64,000 nucleotides of DNA from Mycobacterium paragordonae (lineage in GTDB: Bacteria > Actinomycetota > Actinomycetes > Mycobacteriales > Mycobacteriaceae), in assembly GCF_003614435.1 (NCBI RefSeq), contig NZ_CP025546.1:1488001-1552000 (forward strand), read 5' to 3'. Below the pieces are notes generated by a model that saw nothing but the letters and a program-made list of their open reading frames with translations, was not told the DNA's origin and did not search any database. Shown here one piece after another: positions 27,209-36,572 of the stretch. Position numbers and translations under genes: made by a program. The stretch's first letter is position 1. Each line of letters opens with the position of its first letter.

Positions 27209-28378
27209 ATGGCTGGTTGGGCCGGAGACGCGTCGTTCGATTTGTTCCAGTTGCCGGAGGAACACCAGGAGTTGCGGTCCGCGATCCGCGCGCTGTCGGA
27301 AAAGGAGATCGCGCCGCACGCCGCCGACGTGGATGAGAACTCCCGGTTCCCGCAAGAGGCGCTGGACGCACTCAATGCCTCCGGTTTCAACGCCGTGCAC
27401 GTCCCGGAGGAATTCGGCGGCCAGGGCGCGGATTCGGTGGCGGCCTGCATCGTCATCGAAGAGGTGGCCCGCGTCGACGCGTCGGCTTCGCTGATTCCCG
27501 CGGTCAACAAGCTGGGCACCATGGGCCTGATCCTGCGCGGCTCCGACGATCTGAAGAAGCAGGTGCTGCCTTCGATCGCGGACGGGTCCGCGATGGCCTC
27601 CTACGCGCTGAGCGAACGCGAGGCGGGCTCGGACGCGGCGTCCATGCGCACCCGGGCCAAGGCCGACGGCGACGACTGGATCCTCAACGGCGCAAAGGCG
27701 TGGATCACCAACGGCGGCAAGTCGTCCTGGTACACCGTGATGGCGGTGACCGACCCGGACAAGGGCGCCAACGGCATCTCGGCGTTCATGGTGCACATCG
27801 ACGACGAGGGTTTCACCGTCGGTCCCAAGGAGCGCAAGCTCGGCATCAAGGGCTCACCCACCACGGAGCTGTACTTCGAGAACTGCCGTGTCACGGGCGA
27901 CCGGATGATCGGCGATCCCGGCACCGGATTCAAGACGGCGCTGGCCACCTTGGACCACACCCGCCCGACGATCGGTGCGCAGGCGGTCGGCATCGCCCAG
28001 GGCGCGCTGGACGCAGCGATCGCCTACACCAAGGACCGCAAACAGTTCGGTCAGTCGATCAGCGACTTCCAGGCGGTGCAGTTCATGATCGCGGACATGG
28101 CCATGAAGGTGGAGTCCGCGCGGTTGATGGTCTACTCCGCGGCGGCGCGTGCCGAACGCGGTGAAGGCAACCTCGGCTTCATTTCCGCGGCGTCGAAGTG
28201 CCTGGCTTCCGATGTGGCGATGGAGGTCACCACCGACGCTGTGCAGCTGTTCGGCGGCGCCGGATATACCGTCGACTTCCCGGTCGAGCGCATGATGCGC
28301 GACGCCAAGATCACTCAGATCTACGAGGGCACCAACCAGATTCAGCGCGTGGTGATGTCGCGGGCGCTACTGCGCTGA
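27209..28378 (+). CDS. fadE25: Acyl-CoA dehydrogenase FadE25
   Basis: A 389-residue FAD-dependent acyl-CoA dehydrogenase. SYALSEREAGSDAASM and WITNGG bind the flavin and acyl-CoA. YTKDRKQFGQSISDFQ lies in the C-terminal helical domain, and QIYEGTNQIQRVVMSRALL carries the catalytic Glu. AAAGGAGG precedes the ATG. It matches FadE25 (Rv3274c) by length and position; substrate chain length is unknown. Confidence 0.95.
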   Translation: MAGWAGDASFDLFQLPEEHQELRSAIRALSEKEIAPHAADVDENSRFPQEALDALNASGFNAVHVPEEFGGQGADSVAACIVIEEVARVDASASLIPAVNKLGTMGLILRGSDDLKKQVLPSIADGSAMASYALSEREAGSDAASMRTRAKADGDDWILNGAKAWITNGGKSSWYTVMAVTDPDKGANGISAFMVHIDDEGFTVGPKERKLGIKGSPTTELYFENCRVTGDRMIGDPGTGFKTALATLDHTRPTIGAQAVGIAQGALDAAIAYTKDRKQFGQSISDFQAVQFMIADMAMKVESARLMVYSAAARAERGEGNLGFISAASKCLASDVAMEVTTDAVQLFGGAGYTVDFPVERMMRDAKITQIYEGTNQIQRVVMSRALLR

Positions 28379-28412
28379 GCACACATCGGGTAGATGGCAT
28401 GCAGTTTCCTCA

Positions 28413-28432
28413 ACTGGGGAGAAAACCCCAGT
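28413..28432 (+). terminator. Stem-loop terminator candidate after fadE25
   Basis: ACTGGGG-AGAAAA-CCCCAGT: a 7-base perfect stem with a 6-base loop, 35 bases after the fadE25 stop. No T-run follows, as is usual for mycobacterial I-shaped terminators. The rest of 28379-28632 shows no gene. Confidence 0.55.
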
Positions 28433-28632
28433 CCAACCGCCTAGTATCCAGCTGACGACCAAGTCCCCGCGATTGAGCAGCCAGTCGGGGTGGCAACGAA
28501 CGCGCAGGGCCGGTGTCGGCGTACTCGTCGCCGCGATCGCGCTGTCGTGCCGCTTAAACGTGTCCACTGCTCAGGGGGGTGTGAGGTGACGGACGCAATC
28601 GCGCCTGCGCACCCAGAAGTGACGGGTCCTTC

Positions 28633-29823
28633 ATGACGTTGGCTAGTCCGGTCGACCCGGCGGCGAGCTGGCAATCGCTGTCTTTGCTGTTGGTGGAGGA
28701 CGACCGCGCGGACGCCGTGCTCGTCGAGGAATTGATCGCCGACACGGTCGCCGACATCGAGGTGGTGTGGGCGCAGTCGATGGAGCATGCCGAGCGCCAG
28801 CTCGCCTCCGCGCGGCCGGACTGCGTCCTGCTCGACCTGAACCTGCCCGACGCCAACGGAATCGACGCGCTGGACCGCATCCTCAAGAGCGATGCGACCG
28901 TGCCGATCGTCGTCTTGACTGGACTCAACGACGAGTACTTCGGCGCGTCCGCGGTAGCTGCGGGAGCCCAGGACTATCTGGTCAAGGGCCGCGTCGAACC
29001 CGAGATGCTGCGGCGCGCGCTGTTCTATGCGATAGAACGCAAGCGCGCCGAGTTGATCAGCGCCGACCTGCATGCCAGTCAGCTTCGCGCCCGGGAGAAC
29101 GCGCTGCTCGAGCGGGGTTTGCTGCCGTCTCCGCTGTTACTGGACGACCCAGGCGTTGACATCGTGGCCCGGTACCGGCCGAGCCGGGAGAACGCCCTGT
29201 TGTGCGGCGACTTCTACGACGTCGTGCAAACCCCCGACCGGGTCACCCAGGTGCTCATCGGTGACGTAGCCGGGCACGGCCCGGACGAGGCTGCGCTCGG
29301 AGCGGCGTTGCGGATCGCTTGGCGCACACTGACTTTCGCCGGCATCCACGGGGTGGAACAGATGCGTCAGCTGGAACGCGTGCTGCACGCCGAACGTGCC
29401 GAGAACGGCGTCTTCGCCACTGTGCTCAGCCTGGCGATCCCGGCGCAGGGCGCGGTCACCGCGATCCGCGCGGGACATCCGGGAATGTTGCTGCACGGCC
29501 GCGGTTCGGTGGAGTGGATCGAGCCGCCCTACGGCCCGGCACTGGGCCTGCGCGGCAGCGACTGGCCACAGCACGAGCTGGACGTCCCGGCCGGCCACGG
29601 GTTGCTGCTGCTCACCGACGGGCTCTTCGAGGGGTACGCGGGCCGCGGCTCGCGCCGGCTCGGCGAGGACGGCTTGCTGGCCCTCGCGCGCGGGCACGCG
29701 GAGCTGGGCGGTGCGCAGTTCGTCGACGCGCTCATCGACGGAGCTCAGGCGCTGGCTCAGGACCAGGGCGGGCTCACCGACGACATCGCGGTGGTCCGGG
29801 TGCAGCGGACCGGCCCCTCGTGA
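28633..29823 (+). CDS. Response regulator with PP2C-type (SpoIIE/RsbU) phosphatase output
   Basis: A 396-residue protein. The N-terminal receiver domain (about 15-135) has the acidic pair Asp23-Asp24, phospho-acceptor Asp68, Thr96 and Lys118, so it should be phosphorylated. A short coiled linker leads to a SpoIIE-type PP2C phosphatase (about 175-390) with metal-binding motifs GDFYD, GDVAGHG and GLTDDIA. Such proteins dephosphorylate STAS-domain anti-sigma antagonists. The gene starts a cassette whose three genes overlap by GTGA and ATGA. I infer that its target may be a SigF-pathway STAS protein, possibly the one at 14649-15035. Confidence 0.92.
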   Translation: MTLASPVDPAASWQSLSLLLVEDDRADAVLVEELIADTVADIEVVWAQSMEHAERQLASARPDCVLLDLNLPDANGIDALDRILKSDATVPIVVLTGLNDEYFGASAVAAGAQDYLVKGRVEPEMLRRALFYAIERKRAELISADLHASQLRARENALLERGLLPSPLLLDDPGVDIVARYRPSRENALLCGDFYDVVQTPDRVTQVLIGDVAGHGPDEAALGAALRIAWRTLTFAGIHGVEQMRQLERVLHAERAENGVFATVLSLAIPAQGAVTAIRAGHPGMLLHGRGSVEWIEPPYGPALGLRGSDWPQHELDVPAGHGLLLLTDGLFEGYAGRGSRRLGEDGLLALARGHAELGGAQFVDALIDGAQALAQDQGGLTDDIAVVRVQRTGPS

Positions 29824-31433
29824 GGAACGACGCGTCGGGTTCGCTGCCGAAGAAGCAGCTCACCGTGCGGGGATGGCTCGCCCTCGTGCTGTCCACGATG
29901 GGGCTGTTGGTACTGCTGGGTGCGGTCATCGGTGCCGTCCTGCTGGACCGCACCGACCAGCTGGCCCGCGAGCTCAGAGACAATATCCAGCCGTCGCGGG
30001 TAGCCGCCTACGAGTTGCAGTCCGCGCTGCGTGATCAGGAAACGGGACTGCGGGGTTATCTGATCTCGGCCGACCGGCAGTTTCTGGTCCCCTACTACGA
30101 GGGAGTGGCCGCCGAACAGGTGTCCGCACAAGAGCTTCGGGGCCGGCTTGCCGGGCGCCCCGACCTGATCGCCGACCTGAATGGCATCGAGGCCACCGCG
30201 GCCAGCTGGCGCAAAGATTATGCCGACCCGCTGATCGCAGGTGTGACCCCGCAAGCCCCCGCCGTCGTGCCGGCCGCGACGGTTGCACTTGGTAAAGCCG
30301 AATTCGACTACATCCGGCAACTTTTCACTAAGCAGAACGACCATCTCACCGCGGCCCGCGAACAGAGTGCGGCCCGGCTGCTGCGCATGAACAACTGGCG
30401 GGACCGGGTGCTGGGCGCCATGGTGCTCATCTTCGTCGCGACGGCCGCCCTGCTGGGCATCCTGGTGCAGCGCGCAATCACCCGTCCGCTGGCAAGGCTG
30501 GCCGCGTCGTGCCGGCAGATCACCGACGGCCACTTCAGCGACAGCATCGAACCGCCGCGCCGACCCGCGGACGTCCGGGGCATCGCCGTCGACGTGGAGA
30601 ACATGCGGCAGCGGATCGTGGCCGAACTCGATGCGTCGCAATCGGCTCAGGCGCAATTGGATGAGCAGGCGGCCGAACTGCGCCGGTCCAATGCCGAGCT
30701 CGAGCAGTTCGCCTACGTCGCGTCGCACGATCTGCAGGAGCCGTTGCGCAAGGTGGCGTCGTTCTGTCAGCTGCTGGAGAAGCGCTACGGCGACAAGCTC
30801 GACGAACGGGGCATCCAGTACATCGATTTCGCCGTCGACGGCGCCAAGCGCATGCAGGTGCTGATCAACGATCTGCTCAGCTTCTCCCGGGTCGGTCGCC
30901 TGAACACCAAATACACCAAGGTGGAACTCGGCACGGCGCTGGACACGGCCGTCGCGAACCTCGCTGCGGCGATCGAGGAATCCGGTGCCCAGGTCGTCTA
31001 CCCCAAGGAATCGCTCCCTCAGGTCTTCGGCGACCCGACGCTGCTGACCATGCTGTGGCAGAACCTCATCGGCAACGCCGTGAAATTCCGCCGGGAAGAC
31101 CGGGCGCCGCGCATCGTCATCGCTTGTCGCCAGGGTGTCGACAACCACCGCGGCAACTGGGTTTTCAGTGTGTCCGACAACGGCATCGGCATACCGGAGG
31201 AATTCGTCGGCAAGGTCTTCATCATCTTCCAGCGCTTGCACGGCCGAGACAACTATGGTGGAACCGGGCTGGGGCTGGCGATGTGCAAGAAGATCGTCGA
31301 ACACCACGGCGGGACAGTCTGGATCGACACCTCTTACACCGATGGAACGCGGTTCGAGTTCACGCTGCCCATTGCTGAACCCGACACTGAAGCCATTCCA
31401 GCTCAAGCCATTTCAAAAGGAGCAGACGCATGA
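29820..31433 (+). CDS. CHASE3-type membrane sensor histidine kinase
   Basis: A 537-residue kinase starting at GTG 29820 within the previous stop. The first membrane helix is at about 18-42. An extracytoplasmic CHASE3-like domain holds the diagnostic QETGLRGYLIS (74-84). The second helix is at about 197-219, followed by HAMP and a short coiled coil. The HisKA domain has His303 in YVASHDLQEPLRK, the form seen in phytochrome-type and Bae-like kinases. The ATPase has N419, DNGIGIP (453-459) and GTGLGL (481-486). All key residues are present. It probably phosphorylates the flanking REC proteins; the signal is unknown. Confidence 0.93.
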   Translation: MRNDASGSLPKKQLTVRGWLALVLSTMGLLVLLGAVIGAVLLDRTDQLARELRDNIQPSRVAAYELQSALRDQETGLRGYLISADRQFLVPYYEGVAAEQVSAQELRGRLAGRPDLIADLNGIEATAASWRKDYADPLIAGVTPQAPAVVPAATVALGKAEFDYIRQLFTKQNDHLTAAREQSAARLLRMNNWRDRVLGAMVLIFVATAALLGILVQRAITRPLARLAASCRQITDGHFSDSIEPPRRPADVRGIAVDVENMRQRIVAELDASQSAQAQLDEQAAELRRSNAELEQFAYVASHDLQEPLRKVASFCQLLEKRYGDKLDERGIQYIDFAVDGAKRMQVLINDLLSFSRVGRLNTKYTKVELGTALDTAVANLAAAIEESGAQVVYPKESLPQVFGDPTLLTMLWQNLIGNAVKFRREDRAPRIVIACRQGVDNHRGNWVFSVSDNGIGIPEEFVGKVFIIFQRLHGRDNYGGTGLGLAMCKKIVEHHGGTVWIDTSYTDGTRFEFTLPIAEPDTEAIPAQAISKGADA

Positions 31434-31870
31434 CACCACCCGGCCGCGCCATCGACATCCTGCTCGTGGAAGACGACCCGGGTGACGAGCTGATCACCCG
31501 GGAGGCCTTCGAGCACAACAAGCTCAACAACCGACTGCACGTGGCGCACGACGGCGAGGAAGGCCTCAACTACCTCTACCGCCGGGGCGCCTACGAACAC
31601 GCACCGCGGCCGGATCTGATCCTGCTCGATCTGAACCTGCCGAAGTACGACGGCCGGCACCTGCTGGAGAAGATCAAGTCCGACCCGGAGCTGAGTCGCA
31701 TCCCGGTTGTCGTGCTCACCACGTCCTCGGCGGAGGAAGACATCTTGCGCAGCTACAAACTGCACGCCAACGCCTATGTCACCAAGCCGGTGGACCTGGA
31801 CCAGTTCATGAATGCGGTCCGGCAGATCGACGAATTCTTCGTCCAGGTCGTTCGGCTACCGAACGGCTGA
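31430..31870 (+). CDS. Single-domain response regulator (Rcp1-like)
   Basis: A 146-residue stand-alone receiver domain with Asp15/Asp16, phospho-acceptor Asp67, Thr97-Thr98 and Lys119. The GDELITREAFEHN and LLDLNLPKYDGRHLLEKIK segments are typical of Rcp1-type regulators paired with phytochrome-like kinases. It has no output domain, so it may be a phosphate sink or a shuttle to the REC-PP2C protein. Its ATG overlaps the kinase stop (ATGA). The last 15 bases overlap the 3' end of the convergent SulP gene. Confidence 0.93.
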   Translation: MTPPGRAIDILLVEDDPGDELITREAFEHNKLNNRLHVAHDGEEGLNYLYRRGAYEHAPRPDLILLDLNLPKYDGRHLLEKIKSDPELSRIPVVVLTTSSAEEDILRSYKLHANAYVTKPVDLDQFMNAVRQIDEFFVQVVRLPNG

Positions 31871-34099
31871 CCCGACCGCTTCCCGGGCCGCTTCTCGGGC
31901 CGATTCAGAGGCGTGCACGATGCCGTGCTCGTCCACCTCGTGCACGTGCACGGTAGCGAAATCAAAGAAGATGCCGACGACGCGCAGTTGCCCCGATCCC
32001 ACCAACGGGGCCAGCATCGGATGCCGCTTGAGTCGGTCGACCTGCACGGCGACGTTCACGATGGACAGCTGGTCGAGTTCGCTGAAGGTGAAGCCGTTGG
32101 ATGTGCTGCTCATCCGTGCCGGGTGGTCGTCCCGGTAGGCCGCCAGACTGTCCTGGGCGTGCTGCAGCCACCGCCCGATCGGACGGTCCGTCTCGTCGGT
32201 GTCGTCGTCCAGCACCACCTGCATCGCGCGGCACGACGAATGTCCGCAGACGACAACGGAACTCACGCCCAGCTGGTTGACCGCGAAGTCCAGCGCGGCG
32301 TCCACCGAACGCTCGCCGGGATCGGTGGGCACCAGGTTGCCGACGTTGCGGACGATGTAGAGGTCGCCGGGTCGGCTGGCGGTAATCGTGTCTGGCAGGA
32401 TCCGCGAGTCGGCGCAGGTGAGGAACAGCGTGTCCGGGTTCGGCGAATCCACCAACTCCGACACATGACGGTGCAGGGCCCCGACGCCGATGCGGTGGTA
32501 TTGCTTGACGCCGTCCAGGATGGAGACGTCGGCGCCTTCACCGTTGCCGTCGCGCCGGGACGGCCACGGCGCTTCGCGCAGCGAGCGCGATGTGTAATGC
32601 CGTTTCGGCGGGCTGCTGTGTGCGCTCGACAGGTTCGCGGGTGATGTCTCGACGATGTGGACCGTGCCGCCGGTCGCCTCGTGGGCGATCTTCCAGTCCG
32701 AAATCGCTTCGGAGATCGAGTGATCGATGTAGTCGGCATTGAGGTTGAGGGTGACTTCGCTGCCGGGCGGCAGCGTCGACAGCACGTTGGTCAGCCGGGG
32801 CAGCAGCAGGAAACTGAGCGTGCCGTCGATGTCCACATGCCACTGCTTGGCCTCATCACCGATCGGCCGGGCCTCGATCGGCGCGCGGACCAATCGCACC
32901 AGCAGGAAGAGGATCGCCACGGCGAGCCCGATCGCCACCCCTTCCAGCAGGTTGAGGAACACCACGCACAAGATGGTGATGGCGTAGATCACGAAGTTGC
33001 CGGTGCGCACCGCGACCCTGATGTGGGCGAGTTTGATCAGCTGAATACCGATCACGATGAGCAGACCGGCCAGCGCCGCCTTGGGGATCAGCTCCACCAG
33101 ACTGGTCAACAGCGACGCGAACAGCAGGATCCAAACGCCGTGCAGCACCGCCGATGTGCGGGTGCGGGCACCCGCGGCCACGTTGGTGGAGCTGCGCACG
33201 ATGACGCCGGTGACCGGTAATCCGCCGAGCAGCCCGGAGACGACGTTGGCGCTGCCCTGTCCCAGCATCTCCCGGTTGAAGTTGGTGCGTGGTCCGCTGT
33301 GCAGCTTGTCGATGCCGACCGCGGACAGCAACGACTCGACGCTGGCGATCAGCGCAACCGTCAGCACCCCCAGCGCCACGGCGCCGATCTCGTGCGTCCA
33401 GGGCTGCCCGCCCGGCGACAGCGGAGGCAGATGCGGCAGGCCGATGGCCTCAAAGAAGTTGCCCGACAGGTTGATTCGCTCGACATCCAGGTTGACCACC
33501 AAGGACAGCGCGGTGGCCGCCACGATCGCCACCAGGGCGCCCGGGATGAACCTGACCCTGGGCGGCAGCTTGGGCCACAACAGCAGGATGGCAATGACGG
33601 TGCTGCCGACGATCACTTCGTGCAGCTCGTGGTTCAGGATGCCGCTGGGCAGCGCTTCAATGTTCGCCCACGCGGAACTGCGCGACGATCCGCCCAGCAG
33701 CACGTGGATCTGCTGCAGCACGATGGTGACGCCGATGCCCGCCAGCATGGCGTGCACCACCACCGGGGCGACGGCGAGCGCGGCACGGGCCACCCGCACC
33801 AGGCCGAGCAGGATCTGCACGGCGCCGGCGCACACGGTGATCACGCACGTCATTTCCCAGCCGAAGTCGTCGATCAGGCCGGCCACCACCACGGTCAGGC
33901 CCGCGGCCGGTCCGCTGACCTGGAGCACCGACCCGCCGACCGAGCCGGCGATGATGCCCCCGCTCACCGCGGCTATCAGCCCGGCCATCAGTGGCGCCCC
34001 GGAAGCGATCGCGATTCCCAGCGACAGTGGCAGCGCTACCAGGAAGACGACCAGTGACGCCGGGAGGTCATAACGCAGGTTGGGCAAGATCTTCCGCAT
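31856..34099 (-). CDS. SulP-family anion transporter fused to beta-carbonic anhydrase
   Basis: A 747-residue fusion. The N-terminal about 420 residues are a SulP/SLC26 permease with about 10-12 helices, followed by a STAS-like region. The C-terminal about 200 residues are a beta-carbonic anhydrase with the full zinc set: CADSR, then GHSSC. The fusion suggests bicarbonate uptake coupled to CO2 hydration. ATG 34099 is chosen for its AGGAG ribosome-binding site; an upstream in-frame start at 34183 lacks one. Matches Rv3273. Confidence 0.93.
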   Translation of the reverse strand: MRKILPNLRYDLPASLVVFLVALPLSLGIAIASGAPLMAGLIAAVSGGIIAGSVGGSVLQVSGPAAGLTVVVAGLIDDFGWEMTCVITVCAGAVQILLGLVRVARAALAVAPVVVHAMLAGIGVTIVLQQIHVLLGGSSRSSAWANIEALPSGILNHELHEVIVGSTVIAILLLWPKLPPRVRFIPGALVAIVAATALSLVVNLDVERINLSGNFFEAIGLPHLPPLSPGGQPWTHEIGAVALGVLTVALIASVESLLSAVGIDKLHSGPRTNFNREMLGQGSANVVSGLLGGLPVTGVIVRSSTNVAAGARTRTSAVLHGVWILLFASLLTSLVELIPKAALAGLLIVIGIQLIKLAHIRVAVRTGNFVIYAITILCVVFLNLLEGVAIGLAVAILFLLVRLVRAPIEARPIGDEAKQWHVDIDGTLSFLLLPRLTNVLSTLPPGSEVTLNLNADYIDHSISEAISDWKIAHEATGGTVHIVETSPANLSSAHSSPPKRHYTSRSLREAPWPSRRDGNGEGADVSILDGVKQYHRIGVGALHRHVSELVDSPNPDTLFLTCADSRILPDTITASRPGDLYIVRNVGNLVPTDPGERSVDAALDFAVNQLGVSSVVVCGHSSCRAMQVVLDDDTDETDRPIGRWLQHAQDSLAAYRDDHPARMSSTSNGFTFSELDQLSIVNVAVQVDRLKRHPMLAPLVGSGQLRVVGIFFDFATVHVHEVDEHGIVHASESAREAAREAVGSAVR

Positions 34100-34199
34100 G
34101 AGTCTCCTAGGGGCCGGTCCGCTCAGGCAATCGGACCGGCGTGAACGGATGGGGTCCGTCCGGTGTCCACCGGGCGTCGGCAACCCGGATTCGCCATAT

Positions 34200-34216
34200 A
34201 TTTGTGATCAGCAAAT
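34200..34216. promoter_or_regulatory. Inverted repeat upstream of the SulP-carbonic anhydrase gene
   Basis: ATTTG-N7-CAAAT, centred on TGATCAG, lies about 100 bases before the SulP ATG in an AT-rich stretch. It is a weak operator candidate. Nothing else is recognisable in the 34100-34370 gap. Confidence 0.25.
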
Positions 34217-34370
34217 TCTTTGAATCCCGCTACCGACGTCTGTCCAAATCGTCCATGTGGCCCTCGGCAATTCGGCAAATCCCGCGCCGATTCATTCGCA
34301 ATTCAAATAAAGCTTGTCGCGGCGCCGGGCCCGGTCTGCGCAACCTTGGCGTTGGGTGAGAGCCCTCGGA

Positions 34371-35546
34371 TCAGCTCAGAAACTCAGCGTTATGCTGGCC
34401 GGCGGCTGGCGGCGGCTCGGTGACCCGGGCGTCGAAGCTCGAGTAACGCGCCGGCGTGCGGATGACGGTAATGGCATCGTCGCCGCCGCCCACTTTGAGG
34501 GCGAGGTCGTTCTCGGCGAACAGCGGTGTGTCGACCACCTGCTTCCAGGTGTAGGCCAGACACGCCATCAGGCCCCCCTCCTGCAGTAGCTCCACCCACT
34601 CCGCTGCGGTCTTGGCGGCCAGTGCCGATTCGAGTTCGTCGGTCAACTCGGGGTAGTTGATCGCCCTCGAGCGCTGATCGGCGAACCGCTCGTCGTCGAT
34701 CAGATCGGGCCGGCCGATGATCTGGCACAGCTTCGCCCAGTGCTTGGGCACGTAGGCGCTGATGACGAGGTAGCCGTCGGAGGCCTTGTAGGCGTCCGAC
34801 GGCTGCGTGGCGAAACCGACGCCTTTGCGCTTCTTCGCCGGCGGCGCGGCCGGCGCGGGTGCGGCGGGTTGCCCGCTGGGCTTGTTCAAGTGGATGGTCA
34901 GCTGGTTGGCCTGCAGGCTGACCGCGACGTCGTACATCGCGACCTGAACCAGATCGCCCACCCCGTGCCGCTCGCGGTTGAGCAACGCGGCCAGCACGGC
35001 CTGCGCGAGCACGTGCCCGCTGGCGTTGTCGACCAGCTGGAACGGGATGATCTGCGGTTTGCCGGTAGGGGTGGCCATGCCCGTGCACATGCCGGCCTCG
35101 GCGGCCACCATCAGGTCGACGCCCGGGCGGGTGCCGTTCGGGCCGTTCCCGCCGAACGCGCTCAGCCGTGCGTAGATCAGCCTGGGGTTGCGGGCGCGCA
35201 ACTCGTCGGGACCCAGGCCCAGCCGTTCCATCACCCCGGGCCGGAACCCCTCCAGGACCACGTCGGCGGTGTCGACCAGTCGCAGAATCTGCTGTCTGGC
35301 CTCTTCTTCGGTCAGGTCCACCGCCACCGATTTCTTGCCCCGGTTGTTGGGCAGGAAATAGGTGGCCAGCGGCGGGCGGCCGGGCAGTACCGAGGTGAGT
35401 CGACGGGACTGCTCGCCGCCAGGCGCCTCTATCTTGACGACCTCGGCACCCAGGTCGGCCAGGATCTGGCCGGCCAGTGGCCCGGCCACGTTCTGGGTGA
35501 AGTCGAGTACCCGGAAGCCGTCGAGGGGCTTGGCGGAGTTCGGCAT
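34371..35546 (-). CDS. CaiB/BaiF family (class III) CoA-transferase
   Basis: A 391-residue class III CoA-transferase. LDFTQNVAGPLAGQILADLGAEVVK is the family N-terminal signature, with the nucleophile Asp in GVDLMV. A Pro/Ala-rich insertion occurs near residues 225-240. The substrate is unknown. Its ATG overlaps the stop of the preceding methyltransferase by one base (TGATG). It corresponds to Rv3272. Confidence 0.92.
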   Translation of the reverse strand: MPNSAKPLDGFRVLDFTQNVAGPLAGQILADLGAEVVKIEAPGGEQSRRLTSVLPGRPPLATYFLPNNRGKKSVAVDLTEEEARQQILRLVDTADVVLEGFRPGVMERLGLGPDELRARNPRLIYARLSAFGGNGPNGTRPGVDLMVAAEAGMCTGMATPTGKPQIIPFQLVDNASGHVLAQAVLAALLNRERHGVGDLVQVAMYDVAVSLQANQLTIHLNKPSGQPAAPAPAAPPAKKRKGVGFATQPSDAYKASDGYLVISAYVPKHWAKLCQIIGRPDLIDDERFADQRSRAINYPELTDELESALAAKTAAEWVELLQEGGLMACLAYTWKQVVDTPLFAENDLALKVGGGDDAITVIRTPARYSSFDARVTEPPPAAGQHNAEFLS

Positions 35547-36472
35547 CAGCTGGGCCTTCCTGGAAGCACCGCGGTGCAGTAGTAGTTCTCGGTGAACATG
35601 GTTTCGTCGGTGGAGCGGCCGGGGGCATGCGGCCGAAACCCGTTGGCGACCAACAGCTCATTGAGCAGGGTGCGGGTGACGTGCCAGCCGTGCCGTTGCA
35701 GGTAGGCAGCGACGTCGTTGCGGTCGCCCGGGTAACCCAGCCGGTCCATTTCGACGCTGAGGCCGTGCTCGTACCACCTGGCGAAGATGGCGTCGTACAG
35801 CTCCCGGCTCGCCGGAGCGCTGAAGAACACCTCGGCCAGCAGCCGGCTGCCGGCGGCGCTGAGCGCGGAGATGTTGTCCAGCAGCAGGTCCTGGCCGGCG
35901 GGAGGGAGGTACCCGAAGAGGCCCTCGGCGGCCCAGGCGGTCGGCCGGGCGGCGTCGAACCCGGCCTGGCGCAGCGCGGACGGCCAGTCCTGGCGCAGGT
36001 CGATCGGCACGCCCCGCACGTCGGCGGTGGGCGCGGCGCCCAGAGCTGCCAGCGTCGCGGCCTTGAAGTCGATGACCTGCGGGACGTCGATTTCGAAGAC
36101 GGTCGTTCCCGCGGCCCACGGCAGCCGGTAGCCGCGGGCGTCGAGGCCGGACGCCAGGATCACCGCCTGGCGGATCCCGGCTTCCTGGGCGGTGGCGAAG
36201 AACTCGTCGATATGACGGGTGCGGGCCGCCTGCTGATCGGTCATCCGCTGCATGCCCCACGGGGCGTCGGGAAAGTCGACGTCGGCGGTGTCCAGGTCGC
36301 CACACGCCCACCGGGTGAAGAAGTCGATGCCGACCGCGCGTACCAGCGGCTCGGCGAAGGGGTCATCGATCAGCGCCGCCCGATTGGCACGGGCACGACC
36401 GGCCGCCACCATGGTGGCCGTCGCGCCCACACTGAACGCCAGGTCCCAGGTGTCGTCGTCGGTGCGCACCAT
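35546..36472 (-). CDS. SAM-dependent methyltransferase, Leucine carboxyl methyltransferase-like (TIGR00027 type)
   Basis: A 308-residue protein of the large mycobacterial methyltransferase group often annotated as putative S-adenosyl-methionine-dependent. WDLAFSVGATATMVAAGRA opens the domain. VILASGLDARGYRLPW binds SAM, and TAWAAEGLFGYLPP is the later signature. The methyl acceptor is unknown. It is translationally coupled to the CoA-transferase. Confidence 0.92.
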   Translation of the reverse strand: MVRTDDDTWDLAFSVGATATMVAAGRARANRAALIDDPFAEPLVRAVGIDFFTRWACGDLDTADVDFPDAPWGMQRMTDQQAARTRHIDEFFATAQEAGIRQAVILASGLDARGYRLPWAAGTTVFEIDVPQVIDFKAATLAALGAAPTADVRGVPIDLRQDWPSALRQAGFDAARPTAWAAEGLFGYLPPAGQDLLLDNISALSAAGSRLLAEVFFSAPASRELYDAIFARWYEHGLSVEMDRLGYPGDRNDVAAYLQRHGWHVTRTLLNELLVANGFRPHAPGRSTDETMFTENYYCTAVLPGRPS

Positions 36473-36499
36473 CTGTGATCCTCCCGCAGCTGACCTGGT

Positions 36500-36520
36500 G
36501 GTTAGCCACTGTAACTAACC
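36500..36520. promoter_or_regulatory. Operator-like inverted repeat between the methyltransferase and CDF-like genes
   Basis: GGTTAG-N9-CTAACC lies 28 bases before the methyltransferase ATG and 53 before the divergent CDF-like ATG. On the minus strand it includes TTAGTTAC, a sequence style common in TetR-regulated promoters. The regulator is not known. Confidence 0.45.
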
Positions 36521-36572
36521 GGGCGCGCGTCGATTCCGGCGCGCTGGCGACCGTGGCACTACCATCGCGGAA

